From positions 1 through 64,000 of the forward strand of contig JAGYJR010000007.1 of the NCBI GenBank assembly GCA_018401995.1: a stretch of 64,000 nucleotides of DNA, written 5' to 3'. Under the pieces are notes generated by a model. That model was not told the origin of the DNA and searched no databases. It worked only from the letters and a program-made list of their open reading frames with translations. Position numbers and translations under genes: made by a program. Positions 8,382 to 17,762 of this stretch are shown here, in pieces. Origin of the DNA: Flavobacterium sp. (GTDB lineage: Bacteria; Bacteroidota; Bacteroidia; Flavobacteriales; Flavobacteriaceae). The stretch's first letter is position 1. Every line of letters begins with the position of its first letter.

Positions 8382-9257
8382 ATGAATACGGTTGATGCAA
8401 ATGTTTTTCCACCAAGGGAACCAAAACCCAAATGGTTGCGCGTAAAGTTGCCAACAGGACAAAAATATACAGAATTAAGAGGTTTAGTCGATAAATACAA
8501 ATTAAATACCATTTGTACTTCGGGAAGTTGCCCAAATATGGGTGAATGTTGGGGTGAAGGAACTGCAACGTTCATGATTTTGGGTAATATTTGTACGCGT
8601 TCGTGTGGCTTTTGTGGTGTGAAAACGGGTCGACCTGAATCTGTAGATTGGGATGAACCTGAAAAAGTAGCGCGTTCTATCAAAATCATGAACATCAAAC
8701 ATGCGGTAATTACTAGTGTGGATCGTGATGATTTAAAAGATATGGGTTCTATTATTTGGGCAGAAACAGTAAAAGCCATTCGCCGAATGAATCCTACTAC
8801 AACTTTAGAGACTTTAATTCCAGATTTTCAAGGAAACACTACCAATATTGACCGAATAATTGCGGTTGCTCCAGAAGTGGTTTCGCACAATATGGAAACG
8901 GTAAAACGTTTAACTCGCGAGGTTCGAATTCAAGCGAAGTATGAGAAAAGTTTGGAAGTTTTGCGCTATTTAAAGGAAAACGGCATTAAAAGAACCAAAT
9001 CAGGAATCATGCTTGGTTTAGGCGAAACCGAAGAAGAAGTGATTGAAACGTTACATGATTTACGCGATGCCAAAGTAGATATTGTTACCATTGGTCAATA
9101 CTTACAACCGAGTAAAAAACATCTTCCAGTGAAAGAGTTTATTACGCCAGAACAATTTGCTAAATATGAAAAAATTGGCAAAGAACTAGGATTCCGTCAT
9201 GTGGAAAGTGGTGCTTTGGTGCGTTCTTCTTACCATGCGGAGAAGCATATTCATTAA
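8382..9257 (+). CDS. lipA: Lipoyl synthase LipA
   Basis: LipA is a radical-SAM enzyme that inserts two sulfurs into octanoyl groups on lipoyl domains of 2-oxoacid dehydrogenases and the glycine cleavage H protein. Both iron-sulfur sites are visible: the auxiliary cluster C-x4-C-x5-C in [17 protein letters not shown], and the SAM cluster C-x3-C-x2-C in [12 protein letters not shown]. The C-terminal RSSYHAE motif supplies the auxiliary cluster serine. 291 residues, full length. Its partner lipB lies at 57397-58095. Confidence 0.98.
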   Translation: MNTVDANVFPPREPKPKWLRVKLPTGQKYTELRGLVDKYKLNTICTSGSCPNMGECWGEGTATFMILGNICTRSCGFCGVKTGRPESVDWDEPEKVARSIKIMNIKHAVITSVDRDDLKDMGSIIWAETVKAIRRMNPTTTLETLIPDFQGNTTNIDRIIAVAPEVVSHNMETVKRLTREVRIQAKYEKSLEVLRYLKENGIKRTKSGIMLGLGETEEEVIETLHDLRDAKVDIVTIGQYLQPSKKHLPVKEFITPEQFAKYEKIGKELGFRHVESGALVRSSYHAEKHIH

Positions 9258-9301
9258 ATTAGGCATTAGGCAAAATTATAATTTCACAGAAATACAAAAA
9301 C

Positions 9302-10300
9302 TTGAAAACAAAAATCGCCATTAACGGTTTTGGAAGAATTGGAAGAAATTTATTCCGATTGCTTTTGAATCATCCTACTATTGAAGTAGTTGCTATCAAT
9401 GATATTGCTGATGCAAAAACGATGGCGCATTTACTGAAATACGATAGCATTCACGGAGTTTTATCCAACGCTATTAAAGCGGATGACGAACATATTTTTG
9501 TTGATGAAAAAGCGTTTTTGTATTTCAGAGAAAAAAATATTCAAAACCTGAATTGGAAAGAGCTGCAAATCGACATAGTTATCGAAGCAACAGGAAAATT
9601 TAAAACTTGGGATTCTGTTAACGAGCACATAACTGCTGGAGCCAAAAAAGTAATTCTATCTGCACCACCTGAAGATGAGCGAATTAAAACCATAGTTCTT
9701 GGCGTTAATGAATCGATTTTAAATTCGGAAGATCTGATTATTTCCAATGCCAGTTGTACTACAAACAATGCAGCACCAATGATTAAAGTCATTCAGGAAT
9801 TGTGTGAAATTGAACAAGCTTACATTACTACAGTTCATTCGTATACTACTGACCAAAGTTTGCACGACCAACCGCATAAAGATTTACGAAGAGCTCGTGG
9901 AGCAGCACAATCTATTGTTCCAACAACAACTGGAGCTGCTAAAGCATTAACTAAAATTTTCCCTCAATTGGATGGAAAAATTGGTGGTTGTGGCATTCGT
10001 GTTCCGGTGCCAGATGGTTCCTTAACGGATATTACTTTTAACGTAAAACGCCAAGTTACGATTGAAGAAATTAATACTGCATTTAAAAAAGCTTCAGAAA
10101 CTTCACTTCATGGCATTTTAGCTTATACCGAAGACCCAATTGTTTCTGTTGACATCATTGGAAATACAAATTCTTGCTTATTTGATGCCCAACTCACTTC
10201 TGTTATCGACAGAATGGTAAAAGTTGTAGGTTGGTATGACAATGAAATTGGTTATTCTTCTCGCATAATTGATTTAATCCAGTTGCTTTCAAATAAATAA
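9302..10300 (+). CDS. gap: Glyceraldehyde-3-phosphate dehydrogenase, type I
   Basis: 332 residues. NAD-binding INGFGRIGRN at the N-terminus, the catalytic Cys in SNASCTTN, HSYTTDQ with the catalytic His, GAAQSIVPTTTGAAKA, and the C-terminal WYDNEIGYSSR. It converts glyceraldehyde 3-phosphate, phosphate and NAD to 1,3-bisphosphoglycerate in glycolysis or the reverse in gluconeogenesis. The start is TTG at 9302; no in-frame ATG precedes the nucleotide-binding motif. The residue four after the catalytic Cys, often a second Cys (CTTNC), is Asn here. No specific promoter seen. Confidence 0.96.
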   Translation: MKTKIAINGFGRIGRNLFRLLLNHPTIEVVAINDIADAKTMAHLLKYDSIHGVLSNAIKADDEHIFVDEKAFLYFREKNIQNLNWKELQIDIVIEATGKFKTWDSVNEHITAGAKKVILSAPPEDERIKTIVLGVNESILNSEDLIISNASCTTNNAAPMIKVIQELCEIEQAYITTVHSYTTDQSLHDQPHKDLRRARGAAQSIVPTTTGAAKALTKIFPQLDGKIGGCGIRVPVPDGSLTDITFNVKRQVTIEEINTAFKKASETSLHGILAYTEDPIVSVDIIGNTNSCLFDAQLTSVIDRMVKVVGWYDNEIGYSSRIIDLIQLLSNK

Positions 10301-10372
10301 TTTATTACTTTTATAAATTATATGATTATTGCCAAAATATTGGTAGTAAATTAAGTAGTAAAATTATTTCAT

Positions 10373-12586
10373 TTGAAAAAGTCTCTTTATATCTTCTTTT
10401 TTTTATTAGCATTTACCTTTGCTAAAGCTCAACCGCTTTACAAAGAAGCTACTCAAATGAATGATAGCGTAGATTACTATTTAGAAATTGCTATTTTTAA
10501 TAAAGATGATAAAAAATCATATAACAAAGCTATCATATACACCGAAAAAGCCATTGCATATGCCAATAAGAATAATTTAGAACAAAAGCTTGGTGATTGT
10601 TATTTGGTGCTTGGAAGGATTTATTTTGATGTTAAAAAAATTGACAATGCTATAGAAAATTTAATACGAAGTATTAATTTTTATTCAAAAAAAGAATCAA
10701 GTTACAATTTAGCATTTGCTTATTATAATTTAGGTAAGTGCTATTTAGAAATTGAAAAAAACGAGTTGTCTGAAATTTATTTTAAGAAAGCATCTGATAT
10801 TTATGAGAGTTTAAACTTATTAGATGCAATTCAATTAATTAACCTACAAAAAGGAATTATCCAAAAAAACAAAAAACAATTTATTGCTGCAAACCAATTA
10901 TTTGAAGATGTTATTAATAAAATCGAATCTTCTACTCTAATTGATGCAAAAGTTGAAGCTTATTTAATGCTTGGAGAAATTCAAGCTTTACAAGGAAACT
11001 ATAGTAAAGGAATTGAATACCTCGAAACAGCATACGCCCTTAACTCTTCAGGATCAAAAAACAGCACTTTACAACAAAAAATATTAAAAGAATTAATGCT
11101 TGCTTATAAAAGCAATAAACAATTTGAAAAATCTCAATTTTATGGAGAGAAGTATATTCAAATTGCAGATTCCATTGGTATGTATTTTAATAGCAATATG
11201 TACGAAAGTACCTATAATAAAATTCAGTTTGATAAACAACTAGAAACCATTGAGCAATTAGACAATGAAAAGAAAAACCAACAAAAAACATTACGCTTTT
11301 CAAAACTAATCAGTATTTTAAGTATAGCATTAATTTCCATTTTGTCATTATTAAGTTTATCATTATACAAAAACAACAAAATCAGAATAAACACAAATAA
11401 ATTATTAAAAGAAAAGAACAAAGAACTTATTAAAGAAAAGAATAAAGCTGAATTAGCCTCAAAAACACGTTCTGAATTTTTAGCTACTGTTAGTCATGAA
11501 TTACGAACACCATTAAACGCCATCAATGGAATAACTTACTTGCTTTTACAAGAAAACCCAAAAAATAATCAATTGGAATATCTTAAATCGTTAGAATTTT
11601 CCGGAAATTATTTACTTAATTTCATTAATGATATACTTGAAATTAACAGGCTAGAATCTGATAAAATTCAAATAGAAAAAATAAGCTTTGATTTAAGCGA
11701 ACTGATTACAAATATCTCAACTACATTTAATGAGTTCATTAACGAAAATAATGTTAATTTTCACATATCATTAGACAAAACTATCAACAATCAAATTATT
11801 GGTGATATAACAAAACTATCACAAATTCTCATTAACTTAATAAACAATGCAATAAAGTTTAGTAAAAATGGTGATGTTTGGTTAAACATTAAAAAAACTA
11901 ATGAAAATGACAACAATATTTCATTATTTTTTGAAGTTAAAGATAACGGCATAGGAATACCAATTGAAAAGCAAGCCACTATTTTTGAAAGTTTTAGTCA
12001 AGGATCAGTAGAAATAAACCGAACTTATGGAGGTACCGGACTAGGCTTATCTATTGTAAAAAAATTAATAGAGTTACTAAATTCTAAAATACATTTACAA
12101 AGTGAATACAACAAAGGCACCTCTTTTACCTTTGAAATAATTTTTGCTAAAGGCAACAAAATTGAGACAAAAATTCACAATTCAGAAAAAACCTCCTTTG
12201 ACAATATAATCTATAAAAACAAAAACATTTTATTAGTAGAAGACAATAAAATAAACCAAATGATTACATTGAAAATGCTCAGTAAAAAAGCCATTAATTG
12301 TAAAATAATTGACAACGGTGAAGAAGCTATTGAGGATTTAAAAAACAATACATACGATTTGGTATTAATGGATGTGCATTTACCTGGTATCAACGGAACA
12401 GAAGCTACAGAAATAATTAGAACATTCGACAAAAAAACACCAATTATTGCCTTAACAGCCATTTCATTAAATGAAAACAGAGAAATGCTACTCTCTTACG
12501 GAATGAATGAAGTTATCACGAAACCTTTTGTTCCTGAAGATTTCTATACAGTTTTGGCTTCTTATTTAGCTAAAACTGAAGAATAA
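10373..12586 (+). CDS. TPR-containing hybrid sensor histidine kinase
   Basis: 737 residues. Signal peptide (about 1-19), a periplasmic TPR region at about 30-290, one membrane helix at about 313-333, a coiled-coil, HisKA with SHELRTPLNAING (phospho-acceptor His375), HATPase_c with LINLINNAIKFS, NGIGIP and GGTGLGLSIV, and a C-terminal receiver with LLVEDNKINQ, acceptor Asp667 in LMDVHLPG and Lys in VITKPF. It would sense an envelope signal through the TPRs and pass phosphate to its own receiver. No DNA-binding output domain. Start is TTG at 10373. Its 3' end overlaps the convergent phosphorylase gene by 17 bp. Confidence 0.93.
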   Translation: MKKSLYIFFFLLAFTFAKAQPLYKEATQMNDSVDYYLEIAIFNKDDKKSYNKAIIYTEKAIAYANKNNLEQKLGDCYLVLGRIYFDVKKIDNAIENLIRSINFYSKKESSYNLAFAYYNLGKCYLEIEKNELSEIYFKKASDIYESLNLLDAIQLINLQKGIIQKNKKQFIAANQLFEDVINKIESSTLIDAKVEAYLMLGEIQALQGNYSKGIEYLETAYALNSSGSKNSTLQQKILKELMLAYKSNKQFEKSQFYGEKYIQIADSIGMYFNSNMYESTYNKIQFDKQLETIEQLDNEKKNQQKTLRFSKLISILSIALISILSLLSLSLYKNNKIRINTNKLLKEKNKELIKEKNKAELASKTRSEFLATVSHELRTPLNAINGITYLLLQENPKNNQLEYLKSLEFSGNYLLNFINDILEINRLESDKIQIEKISFDLSELITNISTTFNEFINENNVNFHISLDKTINNQIIGDITKLSQILINLINNAIKFSKNGDVWLNIKKTNENDNNISLFFEVKDNGIGIPIEKQATIFESFSQGSVEINRTYGGTGLGLSIVKKLIELLNSKIHLQSEYNKGTSFTFEIIFAKGNKIETKIHNSEKTSFDNIIYKNKNILLVEDNKINQMITLKMLSKKAINCKIIDNGEEAIEDLKNNTYDLVLMDVHLPGINGTEATEIIRTFDKKTPIIALTAISLNENREMLLSYGMNEVITKPFVPEDFYTVLASYLAKTEE

Positions 12587-13382
12587 CGTTTTTAATTAAA
12601 TTACGAACAAACGGTTCCGCTTTTTTAGCTGCTTCCAAAACTTCTTCGTGATTGACTTCTTCAATATTTTCTTCGTCACCCATGTCGGTAATTACGGAAA
12701 TCCCTAAGCAATCCATATTCATGTGTTTGGCAACAATTACTTCTGGAACAGTTGACATACCTACGCAATCACCACCAACGGCTTTTACCATTTTATATTC
12801 GGCTAAAGTTTCAAATGTTGGGCCTTGTAAACCTAAATAAACTCCAACTTTCAAATCCAACTGAATTTCTTTGGCAATAGCTTTTGCTTTTTCCATCATA
12901 GTTACGGAATACGGTTCACTCATATTTACGAATCTTGGCCCAAAACGCTCGTCATTCGTTCCACGTAATGGATGTTCAGGAAACATATTGATATGATCTT
13001 TGATTAACATCACATCGCCCACTTGAAAAGACGGATTTACACCACCAGAAGCATTGGAAACAATTAATTTTGAAACACCCAAATATTTCATCACACGAAC
13101 TGGAAACGTAACTTGCTTCATGTCATACCCTTCATAATAATGAAAGCGACCTTGCATTGCCACCACTTTTTTATCGCCAATAGTACCAAAAAGCAATGCG
13201 CCTTTATGACCCACAACAGTAGAAACAGGGAAATTTGGAATTTCAGTATAAGGCAAAGTGAATGCTACTGTAATTTCTTCCACAAAGCTTCCTAATCCTG
13301 AACCTAAAATCACACCATATTCGGGTGAAAAATTGGTTTTATTCTGAATGAACGCTACGGTTTCTTGAACTTTTTCCCACAT
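12570..13382 (-). CDS. punA: Purine-nucleoside phosphorylase
   Basis: 270 residues of the trimeric PNP family (inosine and guanosine phosphorylase), which cleaves purine nucleosides with phosphate for salvage. Visible are GVILGSGLGSF with the phosphate-binding Ser, GHKGALLFG, GRFHYYEGYD, VSNASGGVN, the substrate segment GLQGPTFETLAEYKM and GMSTVPEV, and the late ISVITD with the base-binding region. Its start lies 44 bp inside the end of lpxK, so both are probably transcribed and translated together. Confidence 0.95.
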   Translation of the reverse strand: MWEKVQETVAFIQNKTNFSPEYGVILGSGLGSFVEEITVAFTLPYTEIPNFPVSTVVGHKGALLFGTIGDKKVVAMQGRFHYYEGYDMKQVTFPVRVMKYLGVSKLIVSNASGGVNPSFQVGDVMLIKDHINMFPEHPLRGTNDERFGPRFVNMSEPYSVTMMEKAKAIAKEIQLDLKVGVYLGLQGPTFETLAEYKMVKAVGGDCVGMSTVPEVIVAKHMNMDCLGISVITDMGDEENIEEVNHEEVLEAAKKAEPFVRNLIKNVILQF

Positions 13383-14364
13383 AATTTAAAAGGGTTGCTT
13401 TAAAATCATCTTGCTGTGAAAGTAGTTCTGTTTTTATGGGTAAATAATACAATTGCTTGTTTGGAATTTTCCCTTTCAATCGCATGAAATCTTTCTCAGT
13501 GGTAATGATTAATTGGTTATTGGCACTATTTTTTATTTTCAAAATATCAGCTTCCGAAAAATCGTGATGATCTGGAAAAACCAAAGTCGTATCTTGTTCT
13601 TGCTTCAAATGATTGAAAAACAAACTCGGATTAGCAATTCCAGCCAGAATTACTTTTGGATTAACCAAAGCATTTACTTCCAATTTACCATTTTCGTTAT
13701 AAACAAAATCATCGTAAACAATTGTACTGAAATAAACCGGTAAATTGGTTTTTAAACGTTTTCTGATATTTTCTTGTGCAAGTTCGGACAAATCAGTCGG
13801 ACATTTGGTGACAATTATCAGGTTTGCTCTTTTTTTTCCAAAAGCGGGTTCGCGTAGGTTTCCAAAAGGCAAGATATAATCATCTACGAATAAATCATTG
13901 AACGTAGTCAGTAAAATGTAAAATCCCGCTTTCACTTTTCGATGTTGGAAGGCGTCGTCTAACAAAATCACATCTGGATTTACTTTTTCTTGCAATTGGG
14001 CAATTCCGTTTCTTCTGTCAGCATCAACAGCTACGGAAACATTTGGAAATTTGGAATAAAACTGAAAAGGTTCGTCACCAAGTAGAGCCGCATTAGTAGC
14101 AGCATCTGCCAAAACAAAACCTTTTGAAGTTCGTTTGTAACCTCTGCTTAAAGTAGCCAATTTATAATTTGAGAGTAACCGAATCAAATACTCAATATGC
14201 GGCGTTTTTCCTGTTCCACCAACACTTAAATTTCCAACAGCAATAATCGGTATTTCATAAGACTGACTTTTAAATAGCCCAATGTCATAGCACCAATTCC
14301 TTAAAAAAGTAATGAGCCAATACAATATGCTGATGGGAAAAAGTATTTTTCTTAAAAAAATCAT
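13339..14364 (-). CDS. lpxK: Tetraacyldisaccharide 4'-kinase LpxK
   Basis: LpxK phosphorylates the 4' position of the lipid A disaccharide at the inner membrane. An N-terminal membrane helix is followed by the P-loop VGNLSVGGTGKTPH, the LLDDAFQHRKV segment (catalytic Asp and His) and the FPDHHDFSEAD motif. 341 residues, the usual flavobacterial length. Starts from a short divergent gap shared with the Nif3 gene. A TACTTTCG box (one mismatch) lies only 5 bp upstream of the ATG, so I do not call a promoter. Confidence 0.96.
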   Translation of the reverse strand: MIFLRKILFPISILYWLITFLRNWCYDIGLFKSQSYEIPIIAVGNLSVGGTGKTPHIEYLIRLLSNYKLATLSRGYKRTSKGFVLADAATNAALLGDEPFQFYSKFPNVSVAVDADRRNGIAQLQEKVNPDVILLDDAFQHRKVKAGFYILLTTFNDLFVDDYILPFGNLREPAFGKKRANLIIVTKCPTDLSELAQENIRKRLKTNLPVYFSTIVYDDFVYNENGKLEVNALVNPKVILAGIANPSLFFNHLKQEQDTTLVFPDHHDFSEADILKIKNSANNQLIITTEKDFMRLKGKIPNKQLYYLPIKTELLSQQDDFKATLLNYVGKSSRNRSVHSE

Positions 14365-14385
14365 AGTACGAAAGTAAGGTTTTTT

Positions 14386-14393
14386 TATCTTTG
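14386..14393 (+). promoter_or_regulatory. -7 promoter box (TATCTTTG) for the Nif3/CdsZ-like operon
   Basis: Exact TAnnTTTG match 17 bp before the ATG at 14411, in the divergent gap with lpxK. Confidence 0.6.
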
Positions 14394-14410
14394 AAAGAAA
14401 TAATTAGTTT

Positions 14411-15505
14411 ATGAAACTTGCTGCACTACTTCCGATTCTTGAAGAGATGGCTCCATTGGCTTATGCCGAAGATTTTGATAACGTGGGACTATTGGTAGGA
14501 GATAAAAACCAAGAAATTTCAGGAATTCTCGTTTGTCATGATGCTTTGGAACAAGTAATTGAGGAAGCTATTGCCAAAAAATGCAATTTAGTCGTTTGTT
14601 TTCATCCTATTTTATTTAGTGGTTTGAAGAAAATTACGGGTAAAAATTATGTAGAACGCGCCATAATCAAAGCCATTAAAAATGATATTGCTATTTATGC
14701 GGTTCATACAGCTTTGGACAATCACCATAACGGAGTTAATAAGATTTTTTGTCAAGCTTTGGGATTAATCAATACCAAAATTCTTATTCCAAAGGAAAAT
14801 TTTATAAAAAAACTAATAACTTATACGATACCTGAAAATGCAGAAAAACTTAGAAATGCTTTGTTTGATGCTGGAGCAGGAAAAATTGGGAATTATGAAG
14901 ATTGTAGCTTCAATTCACAAGGTATTGGAACGTATATGGGTAATGAAAATTCCAATCCAGAAATTGGAGAACGTTTCGAATTTGTAGAAAATACCGAAAT
15001 TAAGATTGAAGTTACTTTCGAAAAGCATTTAGAAGCCAAAATTTTAAAAGCACTTTTCACTCATCATGTGTATGAAGAAGTAGCATATGAAATTTACCAA
15101 TTGACCAACAAACATCAAAATATTGGTTTGGGAATGATTGGAGAATTACCAAATAGTCTCTCTGAAACCGACTTTTTAAGTTTGGTAAAAGAAAAAACAC
15201 AAACAGGCGGCATTAGACATTCAGCTTTTTTGAACAAACCGATTCAGAAAGTGGCTGTTTTAGGTGGTTCGGGAAGTTTTGCTATACATGCAGCAATTGC
15301 TAGTGGTGCCGACGCTTTTTTAACTGCCGATTTAAAATATCACCAATTTTACGAAGCCGAAAATCGATTGCTTTTGGCAGATGTGGGACACTTTGAAAGT
15401 GAAAGATTTACAAAAAATTATATTGTTGATTATCTTAAAGAAAAAATCACTAATTTTGCAATCATTTTATCAGAAGAAAATACAAACCCGGTTCAATACT
15501 TTTAA
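14411..15505 (+). CDS. Nif3-like dinuclear metal centre protein (YqfO type)
   Basis: 364 residues. The N-terminal Nif3 half has DNVGLLVGD, VVCFHPILFSGLKK and AVHTALDNH (metal-binding His/Asp). A central insertion of about 100 residues resembles the PII-like domain of YqfO proteins, and the C-terminal half has VLGGSGSFAIHAA, ADAFLTADLKYHQF and DVGHFESE (second metal ligand set). Members form hexameric toroids with two metals per subunit; the reaction is uncertain (a GTP cyclohydrolase-type annotation exists for some). The stop is 1 bp before the next ATG, a pairing with CdsZ-like proteins seen in many bacteria. Confidence 0.92.
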   Translation: MKLAALLPILEEMAPLAYAEDFDNVGLLVGDKNQEISGILVCHDALEQVIEEAIAKKCNLVVCFHPILFSGLKKITGKNYVERAIIKAIKNDIAIYAVHTALDNHHNGVNKIFCQALGLINTKILIPKENFIKKLITYTIPENAEKLRNALFDAGAGKIGNYEDCSFNSQGIGTYMGNENSNPEIGERFEFVENTEIKIEVTFEKHLEAKILKALFTHHVYEEVAYEIYQLTNKHQNIGLGMIGELPNSLSETDFLSLVKEKTQTGGIRHSAFLNKPIQKVAVLGGSGSFAIHAAIASGADAFLTADLKYHQFYEAENRLLLADVGHFESERFTKNYIVDYLKEKITNFAIILSEENTNPVQYF

Positions 15506-15506
15506 T

Positions 15507-16286
15507 ATGGCAAATACAAAAGAGCTAAGCGTAGAAGACAAGTTAAAAGCAATTTATGCTTTACAATTAATCGATTCTAAAATTGACGAAATCAGAAATG
15601 TAAGAGGAGAATTACCTTTAGAGGTAGAAGATTTAGAAGACGAAGTTGCAGGACTTTCCACTCGTTTAGAAAAATTTAAGACTGATTTAGAAGTAATCGA
15701 GACTCAAATTAAAGAAAAGAAAAACGCAATTGACGATCATAAAGCGAGTATAAAAAAGTATACAGAGCAACAAAAAAATGTGCGTAACAATAGAGAATTC
15801 AACTCTTTAACTAAAGAAGTTGAGTTCCAAGAATTAGAAATTCAATTAGCTGAGAAACACATCAGAGAAATGAAAGCTTCTATTGAGCACAAAAAAGAAG
15901 TTGTGGCGCAAACTAAAGAGCGTTTAGAAGCGAAACAAACGCATTTAAAACACAAAAAAGCAGAATTGAGCGACATAATGTCGGAAACAGAAAAAGAAGA
16001 AAATTTCTTAACTGAAAAATCTGCTGAATACCGTGGAAAAATTGAAGCGCGTTTATTAGAAGCTTACGACAGAATTCGTACTAGCGTAAGAAACGGCTTA
16101 GCAGTTGTTTCTATTGAGCGTGGTGCTTCGGCTGGTTCTTTCTTTACAATTCCACCACAAACACAAATGGAAATTGCCGCTCGTAAAAAAATCTTAACAG
16201 ATGAACACAGTGGAAGAATTTTAGTAGATAGCGTTCTAGCTGATGAAGTTAGAGAAGAAATGGAAAACATTTTTGCTACTGCTTAA
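15507..16286 (+). CDS. CdsZ/DUF164-like coiled-coil protein with Cys-less zinc-ribbon region
   Basis: 259 residues. A long antiparallel coiled coil occupies about residues 10-180, followed by the region where DUF164 proteins carry a C4 zinc ribbon. Here the paired CxxC motifs are replaced: the first region reads ERGASAGSFFTIPP and the second DEHSGRILVD, with no cysteine anywhere in the protein. The PP(Q)xxxEI core and GRIL are kept, so the fold is probably kept without zinc. Start at 15507 sits 1 bp after the Nif3-like stop; a longer in-frame opening (15381) lies inside that gene and is not used. Family role is not firmly established. Confidence 0.88.
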   Translation: MANTKELSVEDKLKAIYALQLIDSKIDEIRNVRGELPLEVEDLEDEVAGLSTRLEKFKTDLEVIETQIKEKKNAIDDHKASIKKYTEQQKNVRNNREFNSLTKEVEFQELEIQLAEKHIREMKASIEHKKEVVAQTKERLEAKQTHLKHKKAELSDIMSETEKEENFLTEKSAEYRGKIEARLLEAYDRIRTSVRNGLAVVSIERGASAGSFFTIPPQTQMEIAARKKILTDEHSGRILVDSVLADEVREEMENIFATA

Positions 16287-16308
16287 TTTTTTCAATTTAA
16301 ATACTATT

Positions 16309-16335
16309 AAAAGCTCTTGAAAAAGGGCTTTTTTT
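16309..16335 (+). terminator. Rho-independent terminator after the CdsZ-like gene
   Basis: AAAAGCTC and GGGCTTTT pair (one G-T) around an 8-base loop, followed by T residues, 23 bp past the stop codon. Confidence 0.8.
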
Positions 16336-16536
16336 GTTTTATTACACAGAGATTCACAGAGTTTTTTTGATTTTGATTGTGTTGAAAAGAGATACACAAA
16401 GTGTTTTACTTTTCTAAAAAATTTAAAGAGACTTTGTGAGACTTTGCGCAAAACTTTGTGAAACTTTGTGCTACAACTTTTCAAGAACAAGAACAAGTTT
16501 AAAAATCAACTTCAAACTACAAACAAAAAATGAAAA

Positions 16537-16590
16537 ATATAAGTCATAAAGCTTTTTTAAAGTTGAATTTGATTACGTTAATAAGTTCAT
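16537..16590 (-). repeat. Interspersed repeat, copy 2
   Basis: Aligns with the reverse complement of 1801-1862 over about 54 bases with only a few differences; the best-kept parts are ATATAAGTCATA and TTTGATTACGTTAA followed by AAGTTCAT. Confidence 0.75.
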
Positions 16591-16692
16591 AAAAGAGAGG
16601 CTTAACTGCATGACAAACCTTGCGCGAAAATTTAGAGTTTTTTGTAAAAATCTGCGAATCTGTGGTAAAATAAATACTGCTACACCCCTAAA

Positions 16693-16708
16693 GTCCCCTC
16701 AAGGGGAC
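16693..16708. repeat. Perfect hairpin GTCCCC/GGGGAC
   Basis: Six G-C-rich pairs with a TCAA loop in an otherwise AT-rich region. No T-run follows, so it is not a standard terminator. Confidence 0.6.
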
Positions 16709-16906
16709 AATCCGTTTAAGGCATTTAGTATTTATAGGATTTCAACTAAAAATCCCTAACTATCCTTAAAATCATTGTCATCCGCGTTCAAATTTCAAAA
16801 AGTGAAACGCCTCTGTGTAACTTTGTGTAAAACTTCGTGAGACTTTGTGCTACAACTTCATACTTGAAACCCATTACTTTCATTATTCCCTTTTCGTTAA
16901 AAAAGT

Positions 16907-16914
16907 TATCTTTG
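16907..16914 (+). promoter_or_regulatory. -7 promoter box (TATCTTTG) directly in front of rluF
   Basis: The exact TAnnTTTG box ends only 4 bp before the rluF ATG, so the transcript would start at or next to the start codon (leaderless or nearly so). Confidence 0.6.
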
Positions 16915-16918
16915 CAGC

Positions 16919-17710
16919 ATGGAAGCAGATAAATTAGTTCGTATTAATAAATTTTTATCCGAGTCGGGATTTTGTTCGCGTAGAGAAGCTGATCGTTTGA
17001 TTGAGCAAGGAAGAGTTACGATTAATGGAAACGTTCCAGAAATGGGTACGAAAATTGGTCCAGACGATGAAGTACGTGTCAATGGCAAATTGATTCAGGA
17101 GAAGAAAGACGAAAAAATTTATTTAGCGTTCAATAAGCCTGTTGGCATTGAATGTACTACGAATTTGGATGTGAGAGACAATATTGTAGATTACATCAAT
17201 TATCCAGAACGAATATTTCCTATTGGACGATTAGATAAAGCCAGTGAAGGTTTGATTTTCATGACCAATGATGGTGATATTGTAAACAAAATTCTAAGAG
17301 CGCGAAACAACCACGAGAAAGAATATATTGTTACCGTAAACAAACCAATTACCGATAGATTCATTCAGCGCATGGCTAATGGTATTCCAATTTTAGAAAC
17401 GATTACCAAAAAATGCAAAGTAGAACAAGTTAGTAAATACGTTTTCCGAATTGTGTTAACGCAAGGGTTAAATCGTCAAATTCGTAGAATGTGTGAATAT
17501 TTGGATTACGAAGTAACCGCTTTAAAACGTACCCGAATTATTAATATTTCTTTGGATGTTCCTGTTGGCAAATACCGCGCTTTAACCCCAGCAGAAATTA
17601 AAGAACTCAACACTTTAATTGAACCTTCAAGCAAAACCGAAGAAGCGAGTTTACCAAGTAATAAAGGGAAGTTTACTGGAAAAAGGAATTATGGGGAGAG
17701 GAATAGGTAA
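16919..17710 (+). CDS. rluF: 23S rRNA pseudouridine synthase, RluF-like
   Basis: 263 residues. An S4 RNA-binding domain (about 5-60: [20 protein letters not shown]) is followed by the RsuA/RluB/E/F pseudouridine synthase domain with catalytic Asp106 in [11 protein letters not shown], then NNHEKEYIV and [12 protein letters not shown]. It isomerises a uridine in rRNA. The last 40 residues, a basic tail, are encoded by a 123-bp segment present again at 21229-21351. The ATG at 16919 gives the normal S4 start. The RluF subgroup is likely but RluB/E cannot be fully excluded. Confidence 0.9.
   Translation: MEADKLVRINKFLSESGFCSRREADRLIEQGRVTINGNVPEMGTKIGPDDEVRVNGKLIQEKKDEKIYLAFNKPVGIECTTNLDVRDNIVDYINYPERIFPIGRLDKASEGLIFMTNDGDIVNKILRARNNHEKEYIVTVNKPITDRFIQRMANGIPILETITKKCKVEQVSKYVFRIVLTQGLNRQIRRMCEYLDYEVTALKRTRIINISLDVPVGKYRALTPAEIKELNTLIEPSSKTEEASLPSNKGKFTGKRNYGERNR
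17588..17710 (+). repeat. rluF 3'-end direct repeat, copy 1 (in the functional gene)
   Basis: Last 123 bp of rluF including the stop codon. Same orientation and same length as 21229-21351, with 12 base differences, all synonymous. It marks the left edge of the insert. Confidence 0.92.
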
Positions 17711-17762
17711 GAAGAATAAATTTTTATTTAAGGTTTTATACTTATTAATGCTAATCAATTTA

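Larger units (their letters stand above)
16342..16906. repeat. Repeat-filled intergenic region upstream of rluF
   Basis: No gene is visible in this stretch. At 16342-16480 and 16803-16853 there are clusters of ACTTTGTGA and CACAGAG-like units (for example GACTTTGTGAGACTTTGCGC). An interspersed repeat copy lies at 16537-16590, and a perfect hairpin GTCCCC-TCAA-GGGGAC at 16693-16708. The ACTTTGTG units also occur after murB. Confidence 0.7.

Noticed and set aside
14369..14376. TACTTTCG as an lpxK promoter
   Set aside because: One mismatch to the consensus and only 5 bp from the ATG; not enough support.
16342..16480. CRISPR array in the ACTTTGTG repeats
   Set aside because: Units are short, uneven, without constant spacers, and no cas genes are near.
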